64,000 bases of DNA, taken from Deltaproteobacteria bacterium (GTDB taxonomy: Bacteria; Desulfobacterota; Syntrophobacteria; Syntrophobacterales; Syntrophobacteraceae). The translations under genes were made by a program, and so were the position numbers. Below are positions 1-8,351 of the stretch, in pieces. Every line of letters starts with the position of its first letter. Within the stretch, counting starts at the first letter, position 1. Below the pieces are notes generated by a model. It saw only the letters and a program-made list of their open reading frames with translations. It searched no databases and was not told the DNA's origin. The stretch spans positions 22,642-86,641 of the forward strand of contig JAJXYD010000045.1 in NCBI GenBank assembly GCA_021780695.1. Reading direction: 5' to 3'.

Positions 1-162
1 CTGGTCAACCTCAGCGGTGTCGACGGCAGCTACATTTTGAAGATGGACGGCTCAAGGCTTGCCGACGGCTTCGCCTTGCGCATCGATTCCTATTCGACCC
101 AGAAAGGCGCCATGAAAATATCGTTTACAGCACCAGCAAAGGTCCAGGCCCAAACGAAATGA
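1..162 (+). CDS. 3' end of an unidentified gene (partial)
   Basis: Frame 1 is open from the first base to a TGA at 160-162 and encodes the last 53 residues of a protein cut by the window edge. The stop overlaps the pgsA start as ATGA, which implies translational coupling and co-transcription. The peptide (LVNLSGVDGSYILKMDG...) has no motif I recognise and no membrane segment. No function is assigned. Confidence 0.6.
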   Translation: MVNLSGVDGSYILKMDGSRLADGFALRIDSYSTQKGAMKISFTAPAKVQAQTK

Positions 163-728
163 AAATTCCCAATATCCTTACCGCGGCCCGTATTTTCACC
201 ACACCACTGCTCGTATGGCTGCTGCTCGGCAATCATGGGGCGCCGGCTTTCTGCGTTTTCGTTTTCGCCGGCTTAACCGATGCCCTGGATGGATTGCTTG
301 CCAGACTCCTGGATCAGAAAAGCCGGTTGGGCTCCTTTTTGGATCCTCTTGCCGACAAACTGCTTTTGGTTACCTGTTTTATCGTTTTATGGCGGGTCCC
401 CATCAGAGGGGTTCCCATCCCCGGCTGGCTCGTTTTAGTAGCAGTTGGCCGAGACTGTGTGATCTTGACCGGATTTTTGATCCTTACCCTCTACAAGGTA
501 AGATTCGAAATAAAACCGCTTATCTCAAGCAAGTTGACCACGCTTTTTCAGCTTTTGACTATTTTCACCGTGCTGGGAAGATCCTTTTTTGCGCTTCCCC
601 GGTGGATGTACCCGGTGCTGTTCGGCGTAACGGCGGTTTTTTCCATCTTTTCGGGCTGGAGATACGTATCCGTAGGGACCGAACTGTTCCGGCTGAGGAA
701 AAATAAGAAGGGGGCAATGAAAGCCTGA
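159..728 (+). CDS. pgsA: CDP-diacylglycerol--glycerol-3-phosphate 3-phosphatidyltransferase (PgsA-like)
   Basis: A 189-residue integral membrane enzyme of the CDP-alcohol phosphatidyltransferase family. It condenses CDP-diacylglycerol with glycerol-3-phosphate to make phosphatidylglycerophosphate, the committed step to phosphatidylglycerol. The diagnostic motif D-x2-DG-x2-AR-x8-G-x3-D-x3-D is complete from about residue 41 (DALDGLLAR, then GSFLDPLAD). The N-terminus MKIPNILTAAR is typical of PgsA, and four to five hydrophobic segments follow. Its ATG overlaps the preceding stop (ATGA), so it is the downstream member of an operon. Length is normal for the family. A different CDP-alcohol phosphatidyltransferase specificity cannot be excluded from the motif alone. 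Confidence 0.85.
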   Translation: MKIPNILTAARIFTTPLLVWLLLGNHGAPAFCVFVFAGLTDALDGLLARLLDQKSRLGSFLDPLADKLLLVTCFIVLWRVPIRGVPIPGWLVLVAVGRDCVILTGFLILTLYKVRFEIKPLISSKLTTLFQLLTIFTVLGRSFFALPRWMYPVLFGVTAVFSIFSGWRYVSVGTELFRLRKNKKGAMKA

Positions 729-787
729 ATTCATTGAAAGGGCGGGCCATAAGTCCCATGGTTATCACAAGCTGCCAATAGCGCCTT

Positions 788-2098
788 TCATGCATCTTCG
801 CGTGTATTTAGGCTAAAATTATAGAATTTTCTCGGATTTGAAGAACCCTTTTCGTAGAACAGCCAGGTTTGGTCTGCAAAGCGATATATATAGGGGTACA
901 GGAGGTCACTGGTCCACCAAAACGCGTTCATATTCTTGTCCCAAACCGTAATATCGTCCGGGGAGGCTCCATGGAAGCGCAGCGGTCCGTGGTGCTCGTG
1001 AAAAATCCACCCCTGGTCCATGACCGTGAAGAAACCAAGCCAGTCCAGCCACTTCCACCCATTTTCCACGTCTTGGGCATAGCGCCAAAGCTCGCTGCAA
1101 TCACGGTTATCCTCAGAGACCAGGGGGCTTCTATTGCCGGCAATGCAATTAGCCAGTTCAAAGGAAAACAGGCGTCCGATGGGGAAAATTGCCTCAGGCG
1201 CTCTCCCCATATCGACCAGACCTTTATCACAAAGGCCGGTTTTTTCGCACAACGTCTTGTTATCAGCGCTGAATGCCTGGTAGAATTGCGATCTTACCTC
1301 ATTTGGCACAGTGACGAGCTTTTCCCGCAATGCCTTGCAGATGTGCGTAAGAGTCTCATTTTCATTTTCCGTTAAATCTCTATTGCACCGATTCCTATAA
1401 AAATAATTAAGACTCTTCTGGATAGTGTCTCTTTCATTGCATCGCAGATTTAGTTCCAAATCACTTAAGGATAGCGACGGATCGAGAAAACCCAAAAAAT
1501 CGGTCAGAATAGACTCTCCATCGAGATCATGATAATTGCGTATTATAAACCGCGCCCATGGGCAATCGACCCATTGCGAGTAAAGTTGCCCGTAGTCGAA
1601 ATGGTAGGCCCACTCATCGAATTGAAATTTTCGAAACCTTAGAACCTGCTCTACGAATAGGCAGAATTCCTGACCGTAGCCGTGGCGCAGAAGTTGAAGA
1701 TATAAGGATTCGGCATAACTGCTTTGGTTACGGACATAGACGAGCACGACAAACTCACGATCGGCAAAAGCGGGATGGAAACGCAGGGGAGCAAATCGCT
1801 CGGGTTGGTCGAGAATGGACTCAAAATCTTCGCTGGAAAGAATTATATCGCCCTTGAAACCCTCAATTTCCTTTGCCAGGTCATCTATAGTTCCCAGCGA
1901 CCTTGCAAAACGCCGGTCGCGCGTCAGTTGCCAGGCGATATTGAAATGGGCCTCAAACACAGTGCCGGTTCGAGGATAAAGAAATCCCGCCTTGCGGAGC
2001 CGCTCGGAGCACGAGGAAAGAAAAGTCTGAACCGTGGTGGTGCCCGTTTTATGAAGCCCCGCGTGCAGCAGGACCCGATGCTGCCTTTTAAAAGCCAT
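788..2098 (-). CDS. sulfotransferase-like P-loop protein
   Basis: About 436 residues. Near the N-terminus, LHAGLHKTGTTTVQ matches the 5'-phosphosulfate (PAPS) binding loop of sulfotransferases (HKTGTT), and the following FLSSC...LRKAGFLYPR is typical of bacterial sulfotransferase-like proteins. The substrate cannot be inferred. The C-terminal ~100 residues are rich in Trp, Tyr and Phe and match nothing I know. The ATG at 2098 is preferred because a GGGAG lies upstream; a GTG at 2152 would add 18 residues but has no ribosome site. It stands alone, convergent with pgsA, with no glycan or exopolysaccharide genes nearby, which is unusual for this family. Confidence 0.6.
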   Translation of the reverse strand: MAFKRQHRVLLHAGLHKTGTTTVQTFLSSCSERLRKAGFLYPRTGTVFEAHFNIAWQLTRDRRFARSLGTIDDLAKEIEGFKGDIILSSEDFESILDQPERFAPLRFHPAFADREFVVLVYVRNQSSYAESLYLQLLRHGYGQEFCLFVEQVLRFRKFQFDEWAYHFDYGQLYSQWVDCPWARFIIRNYHDLDGESILTDFLGFLDPSLSLSDLELNLRCNERDTIQKSLNYFYRNRCNRDLTENENETLTHICKALREKLVTVPNEVRSQFYQAFSADNKTLCEKTGLCDKGLVDMGRAPEAIFPIGRLFSFELANCIAGNRSPLVSEDNRDCSELWRYAQDVENGWKWLDWLGFFTVMDQGWIFHEHHGPLRFHGASPDDITVWDKNMNAFWWTSDLLYPYIYRFADQTWLFYEKGSSNPRKFYNFSLNTREDA

Positions 2099-2413
2099 CT
2101 TTGCGTGAACTCCCGTTTCCTTAAAAAAAGCAACGGCTCCTATTTCAGGCACTTAAACCGGACGCAGCGCTCGAACTCTTTTGGCGAAGCTTTGAGGGAG
2201 GAAACCCAGCCGACAAAAACCTCTCTTTTTATTTACACGATATTTGGCGGGCCAAACAAGTGAAAAAAAAATCGCCTGCCGGGAGTGGTTGCGCTCAAAG
2301 TCAAGGCTCCCATCCTTTTAGACACCCGTGAGCGTGGTCTGTTTGGATGTTTTTGAACCGGGGATAGCCACAAACTTATCCCGGGCTATTTTCCCATACG
2401 CCGCATTGTCCGT
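2099..2413. other. intergenic region without a recognisable gene
   Basis: This 315-bp stretch lies upstream of the sulfotransferase-like gene and downstream of the regulator gene, both read on the minus strand. It should hold the promoter of the former and the terminator of the latter. I see only a weak imperfect hairpin around 2357-2385 (CCGGGGATA against TATCCCGGG). No convincing ORF or RNA gene was found. Confidence 0.4.
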
Positions 2414-3133
2414 TTAGGGATTTTTGCTTTCAGCGCGGTTGGCGGAACGCTCTTTCATGAATTCGAGAACAAAGCCGATATGACTGCGCATGGCAATTGA
2501 GGCGAGATCGGAATCCCGCTCGCGGATCGCCTGGAGAATGTTGTGGTGCTGCCGGGTGATAATTTCGAGTGTGGACGGTTCGGTGTAGAGATATTGAAGG
2601 TTGGACTTGATCCCGTAGAAAAGCAGGTCGTAGAAGTTCTTCATGATGTGTATCTGCACCATGTTTTTCGTGGCGTAGGCGATGGCCATATGGAAAGACA
2701 CATCGGCACTGCTGCCCAACTCGCCGGCCTCGATACGCGCGCTCATCTCCCGGAGGCATTTTTCCATGTCGCGCATATCTTCCTCGGTGGCCCTGCGGGC
2801 GGCCATGGTCACCGCGTTGCACTCCAAGCCCAGGCGCACTTCGAGAAGATCGGACAGGCTTAGCTTCTCATCGGGGGGCATGCCCAAGGGGTTTTGTTCG
2901 CTCGAAGGACAGACAACAAAGGTCCCCTGCCCCTGGCGATGTTCGATCAGTCCGAGGGTAACAAGCCGGTTTATGGCCTCTCGCACCGTGGGGCGGCTTA
3001 CCCCCAGGCTTTCGGCCAGTTCGCGTTCGGTCAGAAGCCGACGCCCCGGCCCCAGGCGCCCCTTGAATATGAGGTCGCGCAGTTGCTCGAAGACAAGATC
3101 CGAGATTCGTTTGGGCTTAATCGGCGTCAACAT
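2414..3133 (-). CDS. lldR: GntR/FadR-family transcriptional regulator, LldR-like
   Basis: A 239-residue regulator. The N-terminal GntR winged helix (about residues 8-75) is visible as RELAESLGVSRPTVREAINRL followed by GLIEHRQGQGTFV. The C-terminal all-helical FCD ligand-binding domain has the usual Asp/His-containing pattern (LEVRLGLE, SFHMAIAYAT, QHHNILQAI). The ATG at 3133 is chosen because GGGGAG sits about 8 nt upstream; a longer frame to 3214 lacks a site. It is divergent from lldP-lutC-lutBA, and two TGGT-N3-ACCA palindromes lie between them. By family precedent (LldR/PdhR/FadR) it probably represses lactate uptake and oxidation and is released by L-lactate. The ligand is inferred, not shown. 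Confidence 0.8.
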   Translation of the reverse strand: MLTPIKPKRISDLVFEQLRDLIFKGRLGPGRRLLTERELAESLGVSRPTVREAINRLVTLGLIEHRQGQGTFVVCPSSEQNPLGMPPDEKLSLSDLLEVRLGLECNAVTMAARRATEEDMRDMEKCLREMSARIEAGELGSSADVSFHMAIAYATKNMVQIHIMKNFYDLLFYGIKSNLQYLYTEPSTLEIITRQHHNILQAIRERDSDLASIAMRSHIGFVLEFMKERSANRAESKNP

Positions 3134-3202
3134 CGAAAAAATCACTCCCCATTGGTACTTACAAGGATAGAGACTTTGGCGAGACGGAGTCAAGCCTAAA
3201 AG

Positions 3203-3213
3203 TGGTAAGACCA
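3203..3213. promoter_or_regulatory. putative LldR/PdhR-type operator (distal)
   Basis: TGGTAAGACCA is an exact TGGT-N3-ACCA palindrome, the core recognised by LldR, PdhR and FadR-family regulators. It lies in the divergent lldR/lldP region, upstream of the candidate lldP promoter. Together with the second copy at 3270-3280 it resembles the two-operator arrangement of E. coli lldPRD. Confidence 0.6.
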
Positions 3214-3226
3214 TTCAAGTTTTTTC

Positions 3227-3256
3227 TTGACATTCCAGTCGTCTTTCTGATAGTAG
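3227..3256 (+). promoter_or_regulatory. candidate sigma-70-like promoter of lldP-lutC-lutBA
   Basis: TTGACA at 3227-3232 is a perfect -35 element. About 17-18 nt downstream lies TAGTAG or ATAGTA (3250-3256), a weak -10. The two operators bracket this element, which supports it as the regulated promoter. Confidence 0.4.
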
Positions 3257-3269
3257 CGACTAAAAATCA

Positions 3270-3280
3270 TGGTCATACCA
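3270..3280. promoter_or_regulatory. putative LldR/PdhR-type operator (proximal)
   Basis: TGGTCATACCA is a second exact TGGT-N3-ACCA palindrome, 67 bp from the first (start to start). It lies just downstream of the candidate -10 and upstream of the lldP ribosome site, where a bound repressor would block initiation. Confidence 0.6.
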
Positions 3281-3318
3281 ATTAACCAACAGCCGTATTG
3301 ACAGAGGAGGGTTTTTTT

Positions 3319-4932
3319 ATGTTTCATCAAATTCTGGACCCTTTGCACCGTATCGGGCTGACGACCCTTGTAGCCCTAATCCCGGTAGTGCTGCTTTTGG
3401 TCCTGCTGGGAGTTTTTCGCATGTCGGCCTGGAAGGCGGTGATCCTTGGCTCATTAGCGACCGTCCTTCTGGCCCTGGGGGTGTGGCACACGCCCTTTGC
3501 CCCTGCCATGACCGCCTACTGGTACGGTGGTCTTACCGGTATTTGGGCCGTGGACTGGATCACCTTCTGGGGGGTGACCATGTATTTTACCCTGGTCTAT
3601 ACGGGTCTGCTGGATACCTTCGAAAAATGGATGATAAACCAGGTGACGGCGGATGTGCGGGTTCAGGCCATCATACTTGCCTGGTCGTTTGGGGCATTGC
3701 TCGAGGGGTTGGTGGGCTTTGGCTACCCCTGGGCCGTGATTGCCCCCATCCTGATAGGCCTTGGCATAAAGGACCTGGACGCCATCCGGGTTACGGCCAT
3801 CGCCAACAACGCTCCGGTTTCCTACGGCGCTCTGGGAGTACCGATCATCGTTTTGGCGGGAGTAACGGGGCTGCCGCTGCTAAAACTTTCGGGAGCGGTG
3901 GCAAACATTGTGGCGCTGCTCGCCCTGGCCCCTCCCTGGATTCTGATCTACATGGTAGCCGGGCGTAAGGGTTTGAGGGGCGGCTGGCCTCTAGCCGTGG
4001 TCGGTTCTTTTTCTTATATACTGGGGCAATGGCCGGTTGCCCATTTCATGGGTCCCTGGCTTCCCGACATCACCGGCGCGATCGTCTCCTTTGTCTGTTT
4101 GCTGCTGCTGCTCAAGGTCTGGCGGCCCAAGACCTGCCTGGGCTACGGGGGCTGCGAGTTAACCGAGACGGAAGAAAAGAAGCATGTTCTTTCGGGGTGG
4201 CAGGTCTTCCAGGCTTGGCTGCCTTTTTTTGTCATGGTCATCGTGGTGGTGTTGGGCACCTGGGACGTATTCCCCTGGGTCGGCCGTTTTAACAAGGTGG
4301 TGCTGGTGATGGAAAAGATCGGGGCCGTTTCTTCGGTTACCGGCAAACCCATGGCGGCCATATTCAACTGGAACCTTTTTGCCGGAGGCACCTGGATTTT
4401 CTTTTCCTGGCTTATAGTCGTTTTGCTGTTTGCAAAGAAGACCTTTCCCGTCCTGGGGCAAGTTTTCGGCAAGGTTTTTCGGCAGATGTGGGGCGCTTTG
4501 CTGGTGGGATTTTTCATCTTCGGCCTGGCTTACGAGTTCAACTACTCGGGGATGGCCGCCTCTTTAGGCAACGGCTTTTCCAAGATGGGGCCGATGTTCA
4601 TTGTCTTCGCGCCTATCCTTGGCATCATCGGCGTGGCGCTTTCGGGCAGCAACACCACGACCAACGCCCTCTTTGGTTTTGTTCAGGTCACGGTGGGGAA
4701 GCTTCTGGGCTTTCCGGTGCTTTTGCTGCCGGCGCTTAACTCGGTGGGAGCCGAAGTGGGCAAACCAATCGCACCGCAGACCGCAAGTGTTGGGGCCTCC
4801 ACGACCGGCTATACGCGCAAGGAAGGCGAGGTCATCCGGCACAACATGGGGTGGGCTCTCGTCGTGCTGGTCTATTTGATTTTGATCGGAGTGTTTTTCT
4901 ACTTTGTCGCTCCGGGTGCAATGCGGTTATAA
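3319..4932 (+). CDS. lldP: L-lactate permease (LctP family)
   Basis: A 537-residue polytopic membrane protein that imports lactate (and often glycolate) with protons across the inner membrane. Hydrophobic segments run throughout, consistent with 12-14 helices. Family signatures include GALLEGLVGFGYPWAVIAPI, NNAPVSYGALGVP, GIIGVALSGSNTTTNALFG and GKPIAPQTASVG. The ATG at 3319 follows a strong GAGGAGG at 3304-3310; an upstream in-frame TTG at 3298 precedes that site and is rejected. It is first in the lactate operon and 35 bp upstream of lutC, under the divergent LldR-like regulator. Confidence 0.93.
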   Translation: MFHQILDPLHRIGLTTLVALIPVVLLLVLLGVFRMSAWKAVILGSLATVLLALGVWHTPFAPAMTAYWYGGLTGIWAVDWITFWGVTMYFTLVYTGLLDTFEKWMINQVTADVRVQAIILAWSFGALLEGLVGFGYPWAVIAPILIGLGIKDLDAIRVTAIANNAPVSYGALGVPIIVLAGVTGLPLLKLSGAVANIVALLALAPPWILIYMVAGRKGLRGGWPLAVVGSFSYILGQWPVAHFMGPWLPDITGAIVSFVCLLLLLKVWRPKTCLGYGGCELTETEEKKHVLSGWQVFQAWLPFFVMVIVVVLGTWDVFPWVGRFNKVVLVMEKIGAVSSVTGKPMAAIFNWNLFAGGTWIFFSWLIVVLLFAKKTFPVLGQVFGKVFRQMWGALLVGFFIFGLAYEFNYSGMAASLGNGFSKMGPMFIVFAPILGIIGVALSGSNTTTNALFGFVQVTVGKLLGFPVLLLPALNSVGAEVGKPIAPQTASVGASTTGYTRKEGEVIRHNMGWALVVLVYLILIGVFFYFVAPGAMRL

Positions 4933-4967
4933 TGAAAAAGTAAGCCTCAAAGAACCGGGGGGATGCC

Positions 4968-5615
4968 GTGGAGGAAGCAAGATTGGAACAAGGCGAAGCA
5001 AAAAGTCTTTGCGATCGTTTCCAGGAAAGGGCCGAAGCCGTATCCTCCCGCGTCAGGCGGATACACAGCTTCGAGGAAGCACTCGACTACACCCTCGATC
5101 TGTGCGGGGGCAAGACCGCCTGCCGCATCGAACTCTCGGGCTGTGAGCAACACCTGTCCGCGCCCGCCGATGCTCTGTGCCGCCTCAAGCAGGAAAAAAT
5201 CCTCGCAGCCCCGGGTCTAAACGCGGAGTTGTACCAAAAGTTCGAGAAGGCCTGCACGCAGAGCGGGTTTTGCTGTCTAGGCAGGGGACTACGCGACCAT
5301 CTGGGCGGAATCGACATAGGCTTTAGCCTTGCCGATCTTGCCATCGCCGAAACCGGCACGGTGGTGATGGACTGTCCCGGTGAGGAAGCGCGCCTTGCGA
5401 CGATGATCTGCGAGTACCATGTCTGCCTCGTTCCCCGGTCCGCAATCGTAGCCGATGCCTTTGCCGCCGAAGCCCGTCTGCTCGAATACCTGTCTCGAAG
5501 CCCCAATTATACCGCCTTCATAACGGGACCGAGCCGCACGGCCGATATCGAACGGGTTCTTGCCCTGGGGGTCCATGGGCCGCTGGAGCTCCATCTTCTG
5601 CTGCTGGAGGATTGA
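4968..5615 (+). CDS. lutC: LutC-like LUD-domain protein (lactate utilization)
   Basis: A 215-residue member of the LUD/DUF162 family (YkgG/LutC). LutC is the third subunit of the LutABC complex that oxidises L-lactate to pyruvate independently of NAD. The LUD core is recognisable as FSLADLAIAETGTVVMD and VPRSAIVAD, followed by FITGPSRTADIERVLALGVHGP near the C-terminus. The start is a GTG after a G-rich stretch at 4957-4962. The stop overlaps the region of the next start, so lutC and lutBA are translationally coupled. The N-terminal ~90 residues are more divergent than the core. Confidence 0.85.
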   Translation: MEEARLEQGEAKSLCDRFQERAEAVSSRVRRIHSFEEALDYTLDLCGGKTACRIELSGCEQHLSAPADALCRLKQEKILAAPGLNAELYQKFEKACTQSGFCCLGRGLRDHLGGIDIGFSLADLAIAETGTVVMDCPGEEARLATMICEYHVCLVPRSAIVADAFAAEARLLEYLSRSPNYTAFITGPSRTADIERVLALGVHGPLELHLLLLED

Positions 5616-5617
5616 TC

Positions 5618-7774
5618 GTGCAGAATGCCAAAGACCTCAAGGAATATCGTCATCAGATGCGGGAGTCGCTGGACGACGAATTTTTGCGAAAGACTCTGGA
5701 CACCTTTGCTGTCGCCTACCGCGCGGGACGCGCGGGAGCTTTTGCCGATTTCGACGTAGCCGCGCTCGTAGCCGATGTAGCCCGCTCCAAGGACGAAGCC
5801 CTCTCCCGGATCGACCAACTCTACGAGGAGTTTAAAAAGAACGCCGAAGCCGCGGGGGTAAAGGTCCATTTTGCTAAAGACGCGGCCGCCGCCAATGCGA
5901 TCATCGCGGGAATCGCCGTGGAAAACGGCGCTAAAAAAATCGTAAAATCCAAATCGATGACCGCCGAAGAGACCCTGCTAAATCATGCGCTCGAAGAGCG
6001 CGGCCTGGAGGTAGTCGAAACCGACCTGGGGGAATGGATCATCCAACTGCGCCATGAGGGCCCCTCCCACATGGTGATGCCGGCCATACATCTGTCGCGC
6101 TATCAGGTTAAAGATCTGTTCACTGATGTTACCGGGGCCAGGCAGGAGGCCGACATCGAAAAGCTGGTAAAAGTAGCCCGCAGGCAGTTGCGCGAAAAGT
6201 TCGCCCAGGCCGACATGGGCATCACCGGGGCCAACTTCGCCGTGGCTCAAACCGGCACGATCGGACTTGTGACCAATGAGGGAAACGGCCGCCTTGTGAC
6301 GACTCTGCCAAGGATCCACGTGGCTCTTCTGGGAATCGACAAACTGGTGCCCACCTTATCGGACGCGCTAAAGATTCTTAAGGTCCTGCCGCGAAACGCC
6401 ACCGGTCAGAACCTCACCTCGTATGTGACCTGGATTACCGGCGCCAATGAATGCGCATCGGCCGAGGGCGGAAGGAAAATCACCCATTTTGTCGTCCTAG
6501 ATAACGGACGGCTCAAGCTGGCCAAAGACCCGTTGTTTTCCCAGATCTTTCGGTGCGTGCGCTGCGGCGCCTGCGCCAACGTCTGTCCGGTCTACCGCCT
6601 GGTGGGCGGCCACAAGATGGGCCACATTTACATCGGCGCCATCGGATTGATCCTCACCTATTTTTTCCACGGAGCCGATAAGGCCAAAAACCTCATCCAG
6701 AACTGCATAAACTGCGAGGCGTGCAAGGACGTGTGCGCGGGGGGCATCGATCTGCCCCGCCTGATAAAGGAGGTCCGTGCCCGGATACTCGAGGAGACCG
6801 GCCATCCTTTGCCAAGTCTTTTGCTTGGGAAAGTGCTGGCAAACCGCAAGCTCTTTTTCACGCTTCTTCGCAGCGCGAAATGGGCCCAAAAGCCGGTGGC
6901 CGACCATGAAGGCTATATCCGTCATCTGCCGATGATTTTTTCCCGGGAGCACAACTATAAGGCACTGCCGACGGTAGCCGAAGTGCCGTTTCGGGACCGG
7001 TGGGCCGGACTCGATAAGGGGCCGGCGCTCTCAAGGCTGAGCGTAGGACTTTTCTCCGGCTGCGTCCAGGACTTTGTCTATCCCGAGCAGATGGAGGCGG
7101 CGGTAAAACTTTTTTCCGCCCACGGGGTGAGGTTGTCTTTTCCCATGACGCAGTCCTGCTGCGGGCTGCCCGCGCAGATGATGGGCGAGAGCGCAGCGGC
7201 AAAAGAGGTCGCGGTACAAAACATAAGAGCCTTTGAAAAAGAAAAGGTCGACTATATCGTCACGCTTTGCGCCTCGTGCGGTTCGCACCTCAAAAACAAC
7301 TATCCGGCGATCCTTTCCGAGACCCCCGGCATGAGGGAAAAGGCCCTCGCATTTTCAGCAAGGGTGATTGATTTTTCCTCTTTTACAAACGACGTCCTGG
7401 GCCTTACGGCCACGGATTTTTCGGGCGATCCCACCCCTGCCACCTACCACTCCCCCTGCCATCTGTGCCGGGGTCTGGGGGTCCACGAGGCGCCGCGCAG
7501 CCTTATCCGGGCCTCTGGACTCGATTTTCGCGAGGCCGACGAATCGGAGGTCTGCTGCGGCTTCGGCGGCACTTTTTCCGTCAAATTCCCCGAGCTCTCC
7601 GCGGAGATCCTCCACAAGAAACTCGACAAGGTGGAGCAGACGGGAGCAAAGGTGCTGCTTTCCGACTGTCCGGGCTGCATCATGCAGTTGCGGGGCGGGC
7701 TGCGCAAGCGGGGCTCCTCGATTGCGGTGCGCCATACCGCCGAAGCCCTAGCCGACCGGATGAAAAAGAAATAA
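5618..7774 (+). CDS. lutB: LutB-LutA fusion, iron-sulfur lactate oxidation protein
   Basis: About 718 residues that combine two proteins separate in Bacillus. The N-terminal ~300 residues are a LUD domain (KSKSMTAEETLLN, GITGANFAVAQTGTIGLVTNEGNGR). Two [4Fe-4S] motifs follow, CVRCGACANVCPVYR and CINCEACKDVC, as in LutB. The C-terminal ~250 residues carry two CCG cysteine-rich domains (SCCGLPAQ with CASCGSH; CCGFGG with SDCPGC), as in LutA and HdrD. The product should pass electrons from lactate oxidation to the quinone or another acceptor pool. The GTG at 5618 has CTGGAGGA 6 nt upstream; a TTG at 5612 is the alternative. It follows lutC with a 2-bp gap in the lldP operon. Confidence 0.85.
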   Translation: MQNAKDLKEYRHQMRESLDDEFLRKTLDTFAVAYRAGRAGAFADFDVAALVADVARSKDEALSRIDQLYEEFKKNAEAAGVKVHFAKDAAAANAIIAGIAVENGAKKIVKSKSMTAEETLLNHALEERGLEVVETDLGEWIIQLRHEGPSHMVMPAIHLSRYQVKDLFTDVTGARQEADIEKLVKVARRQLREKFAQADMGITGANFAVAQTGTIGLVTNEGNGRLVTTLPRIHVALLGIDKLVPTLSDALKILKVLPRNATGQNLTSYVTWITGANECASAEGGRKITHFVVLDNGRLKLAKDPLFSQIFRCVRCGACANVCPVYRLVGGHKMGHIYIGAIGLILTYFFHGADKAKNLIQNCINCEACKDVCAGGIDLPRLIKEVRARILEETGHPLPSLLLGKVLANRKLFFTLLRSAKWAQKPVADHEGYIRHLPMIFSREHNYKALPTVAEVPFRDRWAGLDKGPALSRLSVGLFSGCVQDFVYPEQMEAAVKLFSAHGVRLSFPMTQSCCGLPAQMMGESAAAKEVAVQNIRAFEKEKVDYIVTLCASCGSHLKNNYPAILSETPGMREKALAFSARVIDFSSFTNDVLGLTATDFSGDPTPATYHSPCHLCRGLGVHEAPRSLIRASGLDFREADESEVCCGFGGTFSVKFPELSAEILHKKLDKVEQTGAKVLLSDCPGCIMQLRGGLRKRGSSIAVRHTAEALADRMKKK

Positions 7775-7816
7775 AGGTTCCGACCGAAGGCCGGGGCATT
7801 GGTTCAAGGATCGAAT

Positions 7817-8308
7817 ATGTCCAAGGATAAGCTTGCGGTTACTCAAGGGGTTCGCGTCCTGCGCAGTGCGGAAATCGATTTTGTCGAGCGTCCCTACAAG
7901 TACGAGGACCGTGGCGGCACGGAAGTGGCTGCCAGAGAGTTGGGTGTCGATGAACATCTGGTAATCAAGACCCTCGTCATGGAAGATGAGGGCAAAAATG
8001 CTTTTATCGTTCTCATGCATGGAGACCGGGAAGTATCTACAAAGGCCCTGGCCCGTGTGCTCGGTGCAAAGACGGTTACGCCCTGCGATGCGGCCGCGGC
8101 TCAAAAGTATACCGGCTACATGGTGGGGGGCATTTCTCCTTTCGGCACACGCAAACCTCTGCCCGTTTATGTCGAACAAACCATTCTGGAGCTGCCGCGT
8201 ATCTTTATAAACGCGGGCAAAAGGGGACTTTTGGCGGAACTGTCTCCCGGAGATCTTTGCAAGGTTCTAAAGCCGTTATCCCCGGTCCGTGTTTCGCGCG
8301 ACAACTGA
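7817..8308 (+). CDS. ybaK: YbaK/EbsC-family aminoacyl-tRNA deacylase
   Basis: A 163-residue single-domain protein of the YbaK/ProX family, which hydrolyses mischarged tRNA (for example Cys-tRNA(Pro)). Diagnostic stretches are VIKTLVMEDEGKNAFIVLMHGD, the central GYMVGGISPFG and the C-terminal IFINAGKRGLL. The ATG at 7817 has AAGGA 7 nt upstream; an earlier in-frame TTG at 7799 lies before this site. It begins 42 bp after lutBA on the same strand, so read-through from the lactate operon is possible, although the function is unrelated. Confidence 0.88.
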   Translation: MSKDKLAVTQGVRVLRSAEIDFVERPYKYEDRGGTEVAARELGVDEHLVIKTLVMEDEGKNAFIVLMHGDREVSTKALARVLGAKTVTPCDAAAAQKYTGYMVGGISPFGTRKPLPVYVEQTILELPRIFINAGKRGLLAELSPGDLCKVLKPLSPVRVSRDN

Positions 8309-8351
8309 TCGATCTCTACCCTTGGATTTTACCGTGCGGGGGAGCGCAGAA

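Noticed and set aside
2357..2385. Hairpin as terminator of the LldR-like gene
   Set aside because: The arms pair only imperfectly and no T-run follows on the minus strand.
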